From Asterias rubens (taxonomy: Eukaryota > Echinodermata > Asteroidea > Forcipulatida > Asteriidae), in contig NC_047075.1 in NCBI RefSeq assembly GCF_902459465.1, positions 11,153,119 to 11,217,118 of the forward strand: a stretch of 64,000 bases of DNA, read 5' to 3'. Under the pieces are notes generated by a model. The model had not been told where the DNA came from, made no database searches, and saw only the letters and a list, made by a program, of their open reading frames with translations. Both the position numbers and the translations under genes were made by a program. This document shows, one piece after another, positions 23,301 to 33,525 of this stretch. The first letter of the stretch is position 1. Each line of letters starts with the position of its first letter.

Positions 23301-24133
23301 GTTTTCGAACATAACGAAAAGTTCAATGCACACAGCGCGCACTTAATTTTCCCGAACGCAGATTCGTTTTAGACCGTACCATTATATTCATGGGTAAGAA
23401 CAGCGCGTACTTGCAATTTGTGCGTGGGTCGAGTCGAGTTGAGTTCCCCTGCATTTATGTACGATGAAACGTACATGAAAGTCTGCAAATCGCGTGAATA
23501 AGGGTGGATATATAAAGCTGAATATTCTTATAATTCTTATTTAATTAATCTGTTGACTTGTATGCTATTCATTTATATAATAAATTTCCATTACGTCTTT
23601 CAAAACAGTAGAAGGTAGTCATAAGTACATTTGGCAAAACGACAAATAAAATTAGTTCAAAAGTTCATTTCAAATTTATTCAACACATAACAGTCAATTC
23701 CAAAAGTTCAAAAATCTCATGTCCAAATTGTCAACACTTAACATTGTAAATAAACATCTTGAAAATGTGAAGTTTATTAAAAGTAACCCCGTCCTAAAAA
23801 AAATGGAAACTGCAGATTAATTTTGCTTAATAATCCAATATTACAATTATGGTAGTTTAGGGATTGGTATGCAGACCTAAACATTCCTTGTATTATTAAG
23901 TGTGCATCCAAGTTAATGTTTTTTAGGACACATATTATTAAAAACCTTTAAGCCCGCTTTTCAATTTGTTCGTACATAACTTCATATAACTTCACAAAAG
24001 TTGTGTTACAAATTTAAAACATCAACAACAATACCAAAACTTACATACATGAAAGTAGAAATCCACTGAGAAAACTCTGCATTGTATGTCACAAGCTTAG
24101 ATTATCAGTAAATAATATACTGCTTTGTGTTTC
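23301..24133. other. Gene-free stretch; likely 3' flank of the transposase-like pseudogene
   Basis: No open frame of note. On the minus strand AATAAA lies near 23675-23680 and could have been the polyadenylation signal of the pseudogene that ends at 24134. Confidence 0.35.
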
Positions 24134-26407
24134 TTATTTTTGGCACAATGTGTTTTCATGACTCACTTTGCATACAGGTTCGTTTGTTTGACCCATTTGT
24201 TTGCAGTTTGAACATCTTACAGTCAGTGGTTTTCTATTGCAGTCTGCATATAGCATCTTCATTCGATGTTGTTTAAACATGATCTGTTTGAGGGCATCTA
24301 AACCTCGGTGGTTTGTGGATCTGAAAAACCAACATGTGGTGTAGTCATTTAATTTTTCCAGAGCCTGTTGTGAAAACTGGCTGATACATCCATGCTTATG
24401 CAATGACTCTGGGAGATGGTTCATGATGAGACGCATATATGGGGTGACATCCTTACACTTCAGTATACAACTTTACCCAGTTCCGACAAAATGTCTCAAA
24501 TTTGTTGATCTCATCTACACTTAGAGTCTTTTTTAGTTGGTCTATCATGTATACAAAATCCTTCCACAGTGTTTTGATGAGACTCAGTTTGGGATGTCCA
24601 GGAACGATTTCATCAAGGTCCATTTTGGAAAATATTTTTACGTGCTCTGGTCCTGTGAAATCCCTGCTTGTTATTTTCTGTTGCTCCTTATCTACATAAA
24701 AAATCCACTAAATTTTCAGACTGTGAACAAACTGTTCAAATTTTGCCATATGTTTACACTTTTCTGCTGAATATTGGGTACTCTTTCTTTCTATTTGGTC
24801 GAGTTGCTGGAGGTATGAAATGAGTTGTATCATTAATTGATCAGCCAGTCTCAGGAAAAGATGAAGTGTGTCAGGCACAACATGTGTAACTTCAATATTT
24901 TCAAACAAAGGAGGATGGCTACAATTATATGCATGTTTCTTAGGTCCAGATGCCATCTGTGTGATTTCTCCCTTGGTTCTCGCTCCTTCTTCAGAATTTG
25001 TCATAGACCACTTTTTTGAAGTGTCCCATCTCAGTTCAGATGGACATTTGCACCAAAGACAGGAATACTTACTCCCAAATGAATCAATTCCCATCACCTG
25101 GTTCAATAATTTTAGATCACCCCCTAAAAATAATTCAGGTGTGTATTCCGTATCTGCCACTACAACAGATTTTGTCTCACAGATCTCAGAAATCAGTTCT
25201 GAAAGTGCACTCTTCATACTTTCATACTTTCATGGTACCTTTAGAATGGCCAACAGATACTGCCCATCTGCCCCACTACAGCTTTCACCAATGATACAGA
25301 AAGTGATATTCACTATGTGTATCCGTTTGCCAAATTTGGTGCCATCACCACTTAGTTTGATCTGGATAGTGTTCTTAGACAGTGTATCTTGATTTGATTG
25401 GTCAGAATTACTCAACCTATTAACAAGACATTCCTTGAATGATTGCCTTGAACTCCTTGTCTATTACCAATTTCATTGATTGTACAACCACTGTACAGTT
25501 CACTCTTTCTCTTTTGAAGCACATGTCCTTTTGGTAGAGCTGCACGATGATGTGTCAACTCACGGTATGCTCTGGTACTGACATTGAATTTGTCTGTAAC
25601 ATAGATGATGTTGTCAACTTTCATTTCAGTAGTAATTTCCACATTATCACATTCATTGTTTGCTGAAGGACTACTGAATGAAATTTCAATCAATTTACCA
25701 TTTGGGTCCTTCACCATAGCACTTACATGAACAAATGAATTCAGTGAAATTGCTTCTTTCAGATCAGATATGTTTTGGCTGAACTGTCGCCTGACATGTT
25801 ACTTGCTGTAACTCAATTTGTTCTTATTTCTTCCTCTTTTTTGTTTATTTCTCACTAACCGGTCAATTATTCGCTGCAACTCCCTTGATTCTTTTTCAGC
25901 CTGAAACAGTTTCTTTTGAGTTTCATGTATTTCTTTTCGAGCCCTTTTACTGACTTGTTGTTCACTTTGGAGTTGTTCCTCAAGTTTTCTTTTAGTAGGG
26001 CTTCCAGTTTTGTGTTTGACTTTTAGTTCAAAGTTTGTCATTTTCCATTTGTCATAAGTCTTTTGGTATGCACGACCTCCCCTGCATGCTTTCAATTTGG
26101 CGAACATACCTCTGACTTTTATTTGCATCGACTTGATGAGTGGACTTATGTGAATCTTTTTCAATTTGATTGCATTTTCATTCATGATGTGCTCTATCAT
26201 TCTTGCAATATTTTGTTCTTCACACGGTTTTGGAGACTGACTGGCCAGATCAAATAATACAAAATTATTCAGTGGAAGGTTCAGAACAAATGGGAAATCG
26301 TCAGAGGGCATGGCAAACACAGGGTTGACCAGTGGAAAAATTGCGATAACAATAAAAAACATGATAATAATGTTTGCCATGTTGTTCTTCAGAAGAAAAA
26401 AATACAA
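24134..26407 (-). pseudogene. DDE-type transposase-like gene, decayed
   Basis: Six open segments on the minus strand follow each other as one ~750-codon gene broken by in-frame stops near 25800, 25229 and 24707 and by frameshifts near 25430 and 24450. The N-terminal part (26380-25800) has a basic region with RGMFAKLKACRGGRAYQKT and a charged coiled-coil-like stretch. Then come an acidic motif LSGDGTKFGK (D at about 25345), a second GGDLKLLNQ (D at about 25117) followed by CLWCKC, a VVPDTLHLFLR block, and a third acidic position in FSQQALEKLND (E at about 24357) followed by FFRSTN. This D-D-E spacing with a CxxC insert suggests a cut-and-paste transposase. I recall similar uncharacterised proteins in many copies in invertebrate genomes but cannot name the superfamily. 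The C-terminus adds another cysteine cluster (CSNCKQ). A short intron-like acceptor (AAG at 26389-26387) precedes ATG 26380, the likelier start. Confidence 0.6.
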
Positions 26408-26467
26408 ACTGAACAGTGTTTACAAAATGTACATGTTAGCTTGAGAAGCAATACCATAATACGTACC

Positions 26468-27115
26468 TTAATTCTGTGACAAAAATAAAGCTAGGTCAGT
26501 TTTGTTACCATTCCCGTGAACAAAACGTAATATAAATATGCAACCACGTTCAATGTTTTGCTGAAAACTATTTTCTGTAAATTCAACAAGAGGCCGCCTA
26601 TCATGTATCAAAAATTCAACAGTCTTTCTGATTACATAACAGAAATCTCCATATGCATTGATAATTCGAAAATACCAGTTTTGTCCAAGGATCGGGTTTA
26701 AGTCTTTGTGGGATTTGATGGTCATATGTGTCCCTCTCTTCACTGTTCCAAGTTTGCTGATTGCAGTGTAGTCCTCCCTCTGGATTGGTATAGAAAGTTG
26801 TACCAACTTTTCAGTCCTGCGATTTGAATTGAGTTGTTCTTTGATTGCAACTTTCAACTGGTGTTGGAAATGATTGTCAAGTGTTTTCTGAACAATATCA
26901 GCAGCCTGTCGCCATTCGTCATATACAGTTGGCCAACCAATATAGTGTACCTTGTAATACAAAGAAAAATCCACTTGTTTTTGGTCAATGATTTTGAGAT
27001 CATAGAGTTTTGTAGTTGACCAGCGATGACTTGGACATCGGGACACTCTAGGGAGCCTGGTACCATAACTTAGTGCTTTGTAGTCTACTCTTCTGTTGCG
27101 TAGAACTCTGTCCAT
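26468..27115 (-). CDS. Chromo-like domain protein, intact ORF beside the transposase-like gene
   Basis: From ATG 27115 the frame is open for 215 codons. The ATG lies two bases after a strong acceptor (TTTCTTTAG at 27125-27118), so I prefer it to the upstream in-frame ATG at 27196, which would read through a polypyrimidine tract. Residues ~40-70 (KVHYIGWPTVYDEWR) have the aromatic spacing of chromo/Tudor-like barrels that bind histone tails or DNA. The rest contains GQNWYFRIINAYGDFCYV and HDRRPLVEF blocks that I recall from uncharacterised proteins of the same invertebrate repeat family. The stop TAA is followed one base later by a strong donor GTACGT (GT at 26466-26465), which could splice to the exon at 26386. 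The two frames do not fuse across that junction. Function is unknown; an accessory protein of a mobile element is my inference. Confidence 0.55.
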   Translation of the reverse strand: MDRVLRNRRVDYKALSYGTRLPRVSRCPSHRWSTTKLYDLKIIDQKQVDFSLYYKVHYIGWPTVYDEWRQAADIVQKTLDNHFQHQLKVAIKEQLNSNRRTEKLVQLSIPIQREDYTAISKLGTVKRGTHMTIKSHKDLNPILGQNWYFRIINAYGDFCYVIRKTVEFLIHDRRPLVEFTENSFQQNIERGCIFILRFVHGNGNKTDLALFLSQN

Positions 27116-27118
27116 TAC

Positions 27119-27918
27119 TAAAGAAATAATATAGAAGAAAAAAAAATAAATAAACATAAAGCCTAAAGGACTAAAATTAAAAACGGCAACAAACAAGGAG
27201 CTTCAATGCCATGGAATAGTTTACCTTCATCACAATGCCAAAATGTCACAGGCCATAATTAACTATAGTTAACTTTATATAATATAGGGCATATTTCTGT
27301 AATTAGGCATAGGGCCTAACTGTATTAATTGATGTATTTTAATTTTATTGCCCCTGTCAAAACTTTGACACGTTACATGGCGTGTAGACGTACCTATATA
27401 GGCTTACATACATGTACATGATGACATGCATACACGCCCGCATATGTAACTTTTATTTTGCCCTCGCACTCTTCAACCCCCCCATGATCAACAATGGTAC
27501 GTTCATGTGACAGAGGTCAACATAAACTTTTTCATCGAATGCCAAATCAAAAGATTTAAGCCTTCCAAACGACACTTTTCTTTATATTATGTTAAGCATA
27601 AACTCAGCACTATAGTCTACACATACCAAACTTTCATATTTTTGAAATATTTTCATGTATGTTACCCGAAAATATAAATTACTTACCAAAATGGTTTCGG
27701 GTGAAGTTTTACGACGACGTGACTTGTGATGAGAGGTCACCGTGCGTAATGCTATGGAACACAGCTCGGGCGGGGGAAAAAGTTGGTCGCCTTTCAACAA
27801 AAAAGGCGCTATGAAGCACTCAACCAATCATAATGAGTTCTACATGAGTCGAAAGGTGAAACTTTAAGCTATATTTAGATACTAGCTACAAAGACGAGCG
27901 ACCTCTGGGCATTTTAAG
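27119..27918. other. Upstream region of the chromo-like gene
   Basis: Contains the polypyrimidine tract and acceptor on the minus strand. I did not identify the upstream (probably untranslated) exon. The 81-codon minus-strand frame at 27582-27827 has no recognisable features. Confidence 0.35.
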
Positions 27919-28153
27919 CCCTTACAAATAACACATATCAGAAAGAGAAAGGTGGTGATTTGTTTTACATCGCCACTCTGCATTTAGTTCGCCCGCCAAT
28001 TGTCAGTATTTTCTTCTTTCTAAAATGTTGCGCGGAAACCCTTACAAATAATACATATCAGAAAGAAAAAGGTGGTGATTTGTTTTTCATCGCCACTCTG
28101 CATTTAGTTCGCCCGCCAATTGTCAGTATTTTCTTCTTTCTAAAATGCTGCGC
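27919..28153 (+). repeat. 120-bp tandem duplication
   Basis: Two near-identical copies begin CCCTTACAAATAACACATAT at 27919 and at 28039 and share ATCGCCACTCTGCATTTAGT, TCGCCCGCCAATTGTCAGTA and the TTCTTTCTAAAATG end. They differ at only a few bases, so the duplication is recent. Confidence 0.9.
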
Positions 28154-28383
28154 GCGCAGTTTGTTTACGTGCTTAGACTATGCAACCGCGTGTGAAATAG
28201 GTTTACGCTTAAGCAAATTGTTCTGCTGCTGCAGTAAACACCAAAAACCAAACTGCTTACCATTAAGCAGCTCCATGAAACTGGGCCCTGATCCCTATAG
28301 AACCAAGCCCAACCCGGCCTAAACCCTTCCCGTTCAGGAAACAAGCGCTCCCTCGTCATACGTATTAGAGTCACCTTGGCAAT

Positions 28384-28732
28384 TAAAGGCAGTGGACACT
28401 ATTGGTTATTACTCAAAACAATTATTATCATAAAACCTTACTTGGTGATGAATAATGGGGAGAAGTTGATAAACGGCTCCCTCTGAAACGGCTCCCTCTG
28501 AAGTGACAATTTTTTTTCCACGAATTTGATTTCGATACCTCAGATTTAGAATTTGAGATCTCGAAATCAACCATCTAAAAACACTAACGTTTTTTCTTTC
28601 ATTATTATCTCGCAACTTCGACGACCAATTGAGCTCAAATTTTCACAGGTTTGTCATTTTATGCATATGTTGAGATACACCAAGTGAGAAGACTAGTCTT
28701 TGACAAATACCAATAGTGTCTACTGCCTTTAA
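28384..28732 (+). mobile_element. MITE family 1 copy
   Basis: Starts TTAAAGGCAGTGGACACTAT and ends GTGTCTACTGCCTTTAA. Contains a local duplication of AACGGCTCCCTCTGAA and the usual central stem in degraded form. Confidence 0.9.
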
Positions 28733-28828
28733 GGAAATTTAATTTGCTACCAGGTCTATGTAAAACAAAGAGGTTTAAGAATAACAAATGGACTTTTAGA
28801 TGTAACAGTTATTTGAAGTCACCTTGGC

Positions 28829-28830
<2 letters not shown>

Positions 28831-28871
<41 letters not shown>
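28831..28871 (+). repeat. (ATA)n microsatellite
   Basis: About fourteen ATA triplets immediately before the first unit of the ~285-bp tandem repeat. Confidence 0.95.
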
Positions 28872-28872
<1 letters not shown>

Positions 28873-29720
28873 CAACAGGTCTCCGTTGTAAACTGTGTTT
28901 TAGAGTAACGTTCGAGATCTTGCCTTGGTAGTCAATTAAAACCTAGAGGCGTGATACAGCATGTATATTCTACTTGTAGGCCTACTCCAACCAGCCCATA
29001 ACAATTAATTATTTCCAGTTCCTTACACTCCGAGATATACTGACTACCAATGAAGCACGCTGCGTACACTAAGTAGAACTGTTTTTAAATTAATTATCAA
29101 GTATTTTTGACCCAAAAATCTCACAGGTTTCACCTTGACATTTACGTAACTTAATAATACAACGGGTCTCTGTTGTAAACTGTTTTGAGATTCACGTTAC
29201 AGGTATTGCTGATTGTAGTCAATTAAAACCCAGAGGCGTGACACAACTTGTTTCTTCACGTTTAGTTAGGCCTACTCCAACAGCTCATAATTAACGTTCG
29301 CCGTCAGTGACCAGATACAATTAACAATTCACTGTTTCCATTGCCTTACCCTCCAAGATGTATTAAATACCAATACGTGGTGTACTCCATTTTAAAGTTC
29401 AAGTAAATTAATATCGGAAAAGGTCTTTCTTGTTAACTGTTTTGGTTGGAACTTCGAGATCTGGCCCCGGTAGTCAAATAAGTCACATAGGCGTGACACA
29501 GCGTGTTTCTTCTACGCGTATAACTCCTCCACCAGCCAATAATTAACGTTTGTCGTCAGTCATCGGTTGGAAATATCAACTCATTGTTTCCATTCAAGGT
29601 GTTTTTACTTCCACTGACGAAAACTCCCTACAAGAAGTTTACTCCGTTTTCAAATTCAGGTCAATTTAATATTATGAGAAGTGTAACGTCGTTAATGATT
29701 CACTCGATATGAATAAGTTT
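28872..29720 (+). repeat. ~255-290-bp tandem repeat, three copies
   Basis: Each unit contains GGTCTCYGTTGTAAACTG, GTAGTCAATTAAAACC, AGAGGCGTGACACA, a GGCCTACTCCAAC block, CATAATTAACGTT and a CACTGTTTCCATTGCCTTAC block. The AGAGGCGTGA landmark falls at about 28947, 29232 and 29488. A fourth copy lies at about 30875-31205, where its end forms the acceptor of a candidate exon. Confidence 0.85.
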
Positions 29721-30426
29721 ATATTCAGCAATAATTGTATTTGTCTGCATCACTGAGACAAAATTATGTTGGACCCAACTCTGCATTTCATGATCGCAGA
29801 CAAAAACATTTTGCAGTGGGCGGGCCATGAAAAAAACATGGCACATTAATACACATTTACTTTATGTCATACTAATACACCCAACACACAGGGAATGTAT
29901 TGCTGAATTATTGGGGCATGGATTGAGGTGGGGGTGGGGTGGAAAGAGGATGGCAAGAAAAACAATCGTGTTACTCATGGCATCCCATTGCTCTACTAAA
30001 TACATTTATGCTTGACTGATAATAAAAAAGGATAAACACATCTCTTCAGACGCTCCATTCAAAAAGACAACCAAAATCATCGCCCCCCGATGCACAGAGT
30101 ACCCTGCACCCGTAAGCGCCATGAAATTGCGGCATGAAATTGCGGCATGAAATTGCGCCCTGTTTACAGACAAGCTTGCCTGGTATTTTCTTTAAATTAC
30201 CCAGCAATACATGTGTGCATATAATTTTCTTTCAACGCAAGTCTATGGGGAAATCCACGGGAAAACCCCGGGAAATCCCCGAACTTTGAACCAGTGCCAC
30301 TTGATATGGATGTAGCAGGTAAACCTGAAATGCTAGGCCACTCAAATTATTCATTATGTTTCTCAAACGTATTGTGGAGGAGCTCAAGAAAGGAAGGCTT
30401 TTATGCTTTATTCATAAGAGGAGTAT
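29721..30426. other. Gene-free stretch
   Basis: No convincing gene. Contains a short triple repeat of CATGAAATTGCGG at about 30118-30160. Confidence 0.4.
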
Positions 30427-30784
30427 TTAAAGGGAAGGTAATTACGTTGGGTATTTACTCAAAACAAAAATTAACATAATAGCTGACTTGGTAACGAGCA
30501 TTTGAGGGCTGTTGATAGTATTAAACATTGTGAGAAACGGCCCACACTGAAGTAGCACTATTTTGTGAAAGAGGTAATTTATCACTTGAATAATAAGTAT
30601 TTTATTCCTATCTGAAAGCAAACAAATTTGTCCAATAAGCGTGTTTTTATCTCATCTTTTTCTCGCAACTTCGATGACCAACTTAGCCAACATTTTCACA
30701 GGCTTGTAATTGTATGCTTATGTTGGGACACACCAAGTGAGAACACTGGTCTTGACAATTACCGAACGTGTGCCTTCCCTTTAA
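30427..30784 (+). mobile_element. Diverged MITE family 1 relative
   Basis: Bounded by TTAA at both ends (TTAAAGGGAAGGTAATT ... CCTTCCCTTTAA). It shares the internal order of family 1 (GTGAGAAACGGC, TCGCAACTTCGATGACCAAC, TTTTCACAGGCTTG, ACACCAAGTGAGAA, TTGACAATTACC) but has different termini, so it is a subfamily. Confidence 0.75.
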
Positions 30785-30874
30785 CAGAAACATCTACTTG
30801 TGCCGTGAAAACCATGGCTGGCTCTCTTAATGCAGGGTTTCAAAGTGTAGCCACCTTTGCATTTACGTAACGTA

Positions 30875-31205
30875 CTACTGCAGATCTGTTGTAATTATAA
30901 ACTGTATTTTAGAGTCACGTTCGAGATATTGCCGATGGTAGTCAATTAACTCCAAGAGGCTTGATACAAGGTGTAACTTTTACACGTAGGCCAACACCAT
31001 CAATCGATAATTAACGTTTCGTCAGGGACCGTCAAAATTATTAACAGTTAATTGTTTTCACTCTTTTAACTATAGGCTTTCTCACAAACAATGATATGAC
31101 GCACTCCCCGTAAAAGATTTTGTTTCTGTCATACTGGAATACTCAATTTATTTTAAGGTAACGTCGTGTCACTCAGCTGTTTCCGTTATGATTATTGATT
31201 TTCAG
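30875..31205 (+). repeat. Fourth copy of the ~285-bp repeat, ending in a splice acceptor
   Basis: Carries AGATCTGTTGTAA, TTAGAGTCACGTTCGAGATA, GTAGTCAATTAACTCC and AGGCTTGATACAAGG as in the copies at 28872-29720. It ends in TTATTGATTTTCAG, a good 3' splice site for the exon at 31206. Copy three ends similarly (AGTTTATATTCAG at about 29733). Confidence 0.7.
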
Positions 31206-31361
31206 CGAGCAATTCCTTCGTTGGGAGCCGTAAGATGTCGTCTTATTACGGTCCAGTACCCGAGCCGGATCCCGGTCAGCCTTATAACAAATACCACTGG
31301 GTGAAATCAGCCATGCAGAAACTTCAAAGCGGATGCCTGAAAGGAACCCCTTCGAATGAAG
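31206..31361 (+). CDS. Candidate second exon of the discoidin gene
   Basis: After the acceptor ATTTTCAG the sequence is open in one frame for 52 codons with balanced, GC-richer composition unlike its surroundings. It includes SSYYGPVPEPDPGQPYN, then KYHWVKSAMQKLQSGC. It enters in phase 1 and can leave at GAAG|GTTCT in phase 1, so it can sit between the signal-peptide exon (13931) and the discoidin exon (32433) without breaking the frame. I recognise no domain; the segment is proline-rich, then amphipathic, with one cysteine. The internal ATG at 31235 could also be a start. The donor is weak, and an alternative at 31367 (GTAAAT) would give phase 0. Treat as a plausible but unproven exon. Confidence 0.4.
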
Positions 31362-31497
31362 GTTCTGTAAATAACAACATTTGTCTTACTCCTGTCCGAC
31401 AACTAATACCCGGAACGCTTTTGTGTTTGTCTTCCACGGAAACTTGTTTGTTTCCCAGTAAATGATTTATACGTTCTCTCGTAGTATTAATTAAACT

Positions 31498-31827
31498 ATT
31501 AAAGGCAGTGGACACTATTGGTAATTGTCAAAGACTAGCCTCAACAGTTGGTGTACCTCAACATATGCATAAATTAACAAACCTGTGAACATTTGAGCCC
31601 AATCGTTCATCGAACTTCAAACGAAGTTGTTCGCGTTGAGATGGTTGATTTCGAGACCTCAAGTTCTAAATCTGAGGTATCGAAATCAAATTCATAGACA
31701 ATTACGTCACTTTATAGAGGGAGCCGTTTCTCACAATATGTTATACTATCAACCCCTCTCCCCATTAATCGTACCAAGGAAGGTTTTATGCTTACAGTTA
31801 TTTTTGAGTAATTACCAATAGTGTCCA
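31498..31827 (-). mobile_element. MITE family 1 copy, left member of a head-to-head pair
   Basis: Reverse orientation copy. Its end ATTACCAATAGTGTCC runs directly into the start of the next, oppositely oriented copy, sharing the AAGG bases. It lacks the last ten or so bases of the terminal repeat. Confidence 0.85.
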
Positions 31828-32211
31828 AGGCAGTGGACACTATTGGTAATTACTCAAAATAGTTATTAGCATAAAACCTTTCTTGGTGACGAGTAATGGG
31901 GAGAGATTGATGATATAAAACATTGTGAGAAGCGGCTCCCTCTGAAGTGCCACGGTTTTCGAGAAAGAAGTAATTTTCCACGAATGTGATTTCGAGACCT
32001 CAGGTTTAGAACTTGAGGTCTCGAAATCAACCATCTAAACGCACACAACTTCGTGTGACAAGGGTGTTTTTTCTTTCATTATTATCTCGCAAGTTCGATG
32101 ACCGAATGAGCTCAAATTTTCACAGGTTTGTTAATTGTTGCATATGTTGAGATACACCAACTGTGACGGCTTGTCTTTGACAATTGCCAATAGTGTATAT
32201 ACTGCCTGTAA
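31827..32211 (+). mobile_element. MITE family 1 copy, right member of a head-to-head pair
   Basis: Full-length copy starting AAGGCAGTGGACACTATTGG and ending GTGTATATACTGCCTGTAA. Together with the previous copy it forms a ~700-base inverted repeat in the intron before the first discoidin exon. Confidence 0.85.
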
Positions 32212-32432
32212 GAGGGAATGGTCAACTATTCTGTACCAATGATATGTATTTTTTTTTATTTTTTTTTTTAACATAATTTATTTCGTGGGAGCAAATTATT
32301 CAGCCAACTATTATGCATGCATTGATTTTGTCAAGAGAATTACCATAATAATATTATATGGTAAATCTCTTGACATAATACTATTATGTTTGTATTGTTT
32401 TAATTTATATTCGTGTTTTCTTAATCTTATAG

Positions 32433-32555
32433 TTTGTTCCTTGGACCTCGGTCAGCCTCTCGGTATGGAGAATGGAGACATTCTCGATGCCGATCTCTCT
32501 GCGTCGACGGCCATCGATGGTTATCCAGCTAGCATGGGAAGGCTCAACAGTTATG
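32433..32555 (+). CDS. Discoidin (F5/8 type C) domain protein, domain exon 1
   Basis: After the acceptor TCTTATAG the exon enters in phase 1 and reads CSLDLGQPLGMENGDI then DADLSAST...ASMGRLNSYG. This is the beginning of an F5/8 type C (discoidin) domain: the first cysteine, PLGMENG, the S/T-rich strand and the RLN motif. It leaves in phase 1 at ATG|GTACCG, a weak donor, but the join to the next exon restores the conserved GAW. Discoidin domains are secreted or extracellular beta-barrels that bind phospholipid, sugar or protein ligands. With the exons at 34487 and 35241 it encodes one complete domain. Confidence 0.85.
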
Positions 32556-32784
32556 GTACCGTTAACAACAACAACACAATAAGAGGATTGGCGGGGGGGG
32601 GGGGCAGACGAAACATTAGTCAACACGACTTGTTTTGGGTATCAACATTGTCATAGGGCCTTGTTTTTTAGTAAAATTACTGATATTACAAACTCCGTAC
32701 AATCATGTGAAGTGAAAACCAGGTCAAGTGGTATACTTTACAATGAGCACTAAGACGTAATCATTTCTATGAACACGAAACACT

Positions 32785-32900
32785 TCAATAAACTGTTTAC
32801 CGAGACCAGGTCGAGGTAAGTTTTCAAGAACCAGGCTTCGGCGGGTTAAAAGAACTATTTCAAAACCGATTCAACACACTCTGATTACCATTCATAAACA
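32785..32900 (+). mobile_element. Partial copy of the 15107-15273 foldback element
   Basis: Shares TTTACCGAGACCAGGTCGAG, TTTTCAAGAACCAGG, TTCGGCGGGTT and CCGATTCAACACACT with the right half of that element. Part of this sequence recurs in the next tandem duplication. Confidence 0.6.
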
Positions 32901-33525
32901 GCTTTACCTTCGTAATGTCAAATACAAAACTGTAAATTTACGAACTAAATGTTGCCCCCCCCCCCTCCCACGTAGCTCGTCACTCGTACGCGAGTTATGC
33001 GTTATTTTCTATCCATGTCAATTGGTCAATGGAATAAACACTGCCGGTCATTTCAAAACCGATTCAACACACTTTGATTACCATTCATAAACAGCTTTTG
33101 TTGTGCAAGTCGCCTGACACACAAGGCCTGAAGACCACTCAAGGTGTGGGCTACAATATTTTTTTTCCAGAGGCCGTTGCCACCTACTCCTTGGGGCTGA
33201 AACAGGGTTACCCCTTTCACAGTCCATACGAGTGTAGGCTTTAGTATCATCAATTCGAAGTATGGCCGGTAGAGTAGAAAGCACTACCTTCCCCAATCTT
33301 ATGTAGCAAGTGTCACGACCCTACTGATCAAACACCAGTGTTTGAATCCGGTGCTGTTAACCACTCGGCCATGACACTGCCACACTGCTTTACCTTCATA
33401 ATGTTAAAACAAAACTGTAAATTTAACAACTAAATTCTGCCACCCCCCCCCCCCCACGTAGCTCGTCACTCGTACGCGATTTATGCGTTATTTTCTATCC
33501 ATGTCAAATGGTCAATGGAATGAAA
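32868..33525 (+). repeat. ~190-bp tandem duplication, second copy split by a SINE
   Basis: Copy one (about 32868-33054) and copy two (about 33055-33525) both contain CCGATTCAACACACT, TACCATTCATAAACAGCTTT, an ACTGTAAATTTA block, a C homopolymer, CACGTAGCTCGTCACTCGTA and TATGCGTTATTTTCTATCCA. In copy two about 290 bases interrupt the match inside CAGCTTT. Copy one thus acts as the empty site for that insertion. Confidence 0.85.
33099..33388 (-). mobile_element. tRNA-derived SINE
   Basis: On the minus strand the head reads GTCATGGCCGAGTGGTTAAC, a good tRNA(Leu/Ser)-type A box, followed by GGATTCAAACACTGG as a degraded B-box region and a unique body. The insertion is bounded by short CTGCTTT / CAGCTTT direct repeats in an otherwise duplicated target (see 32868-33525). 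The minus-strand open frames here are SINE translations. No protein is encoded; such elements are mobilised by a partner LINE. Confidence 0.65.

Noticed and set aside
33053..33296. Two overlapping minus-strand frames of 66 and 72 codons
   Set aside because: They lie within the SINE body and are explained by it.
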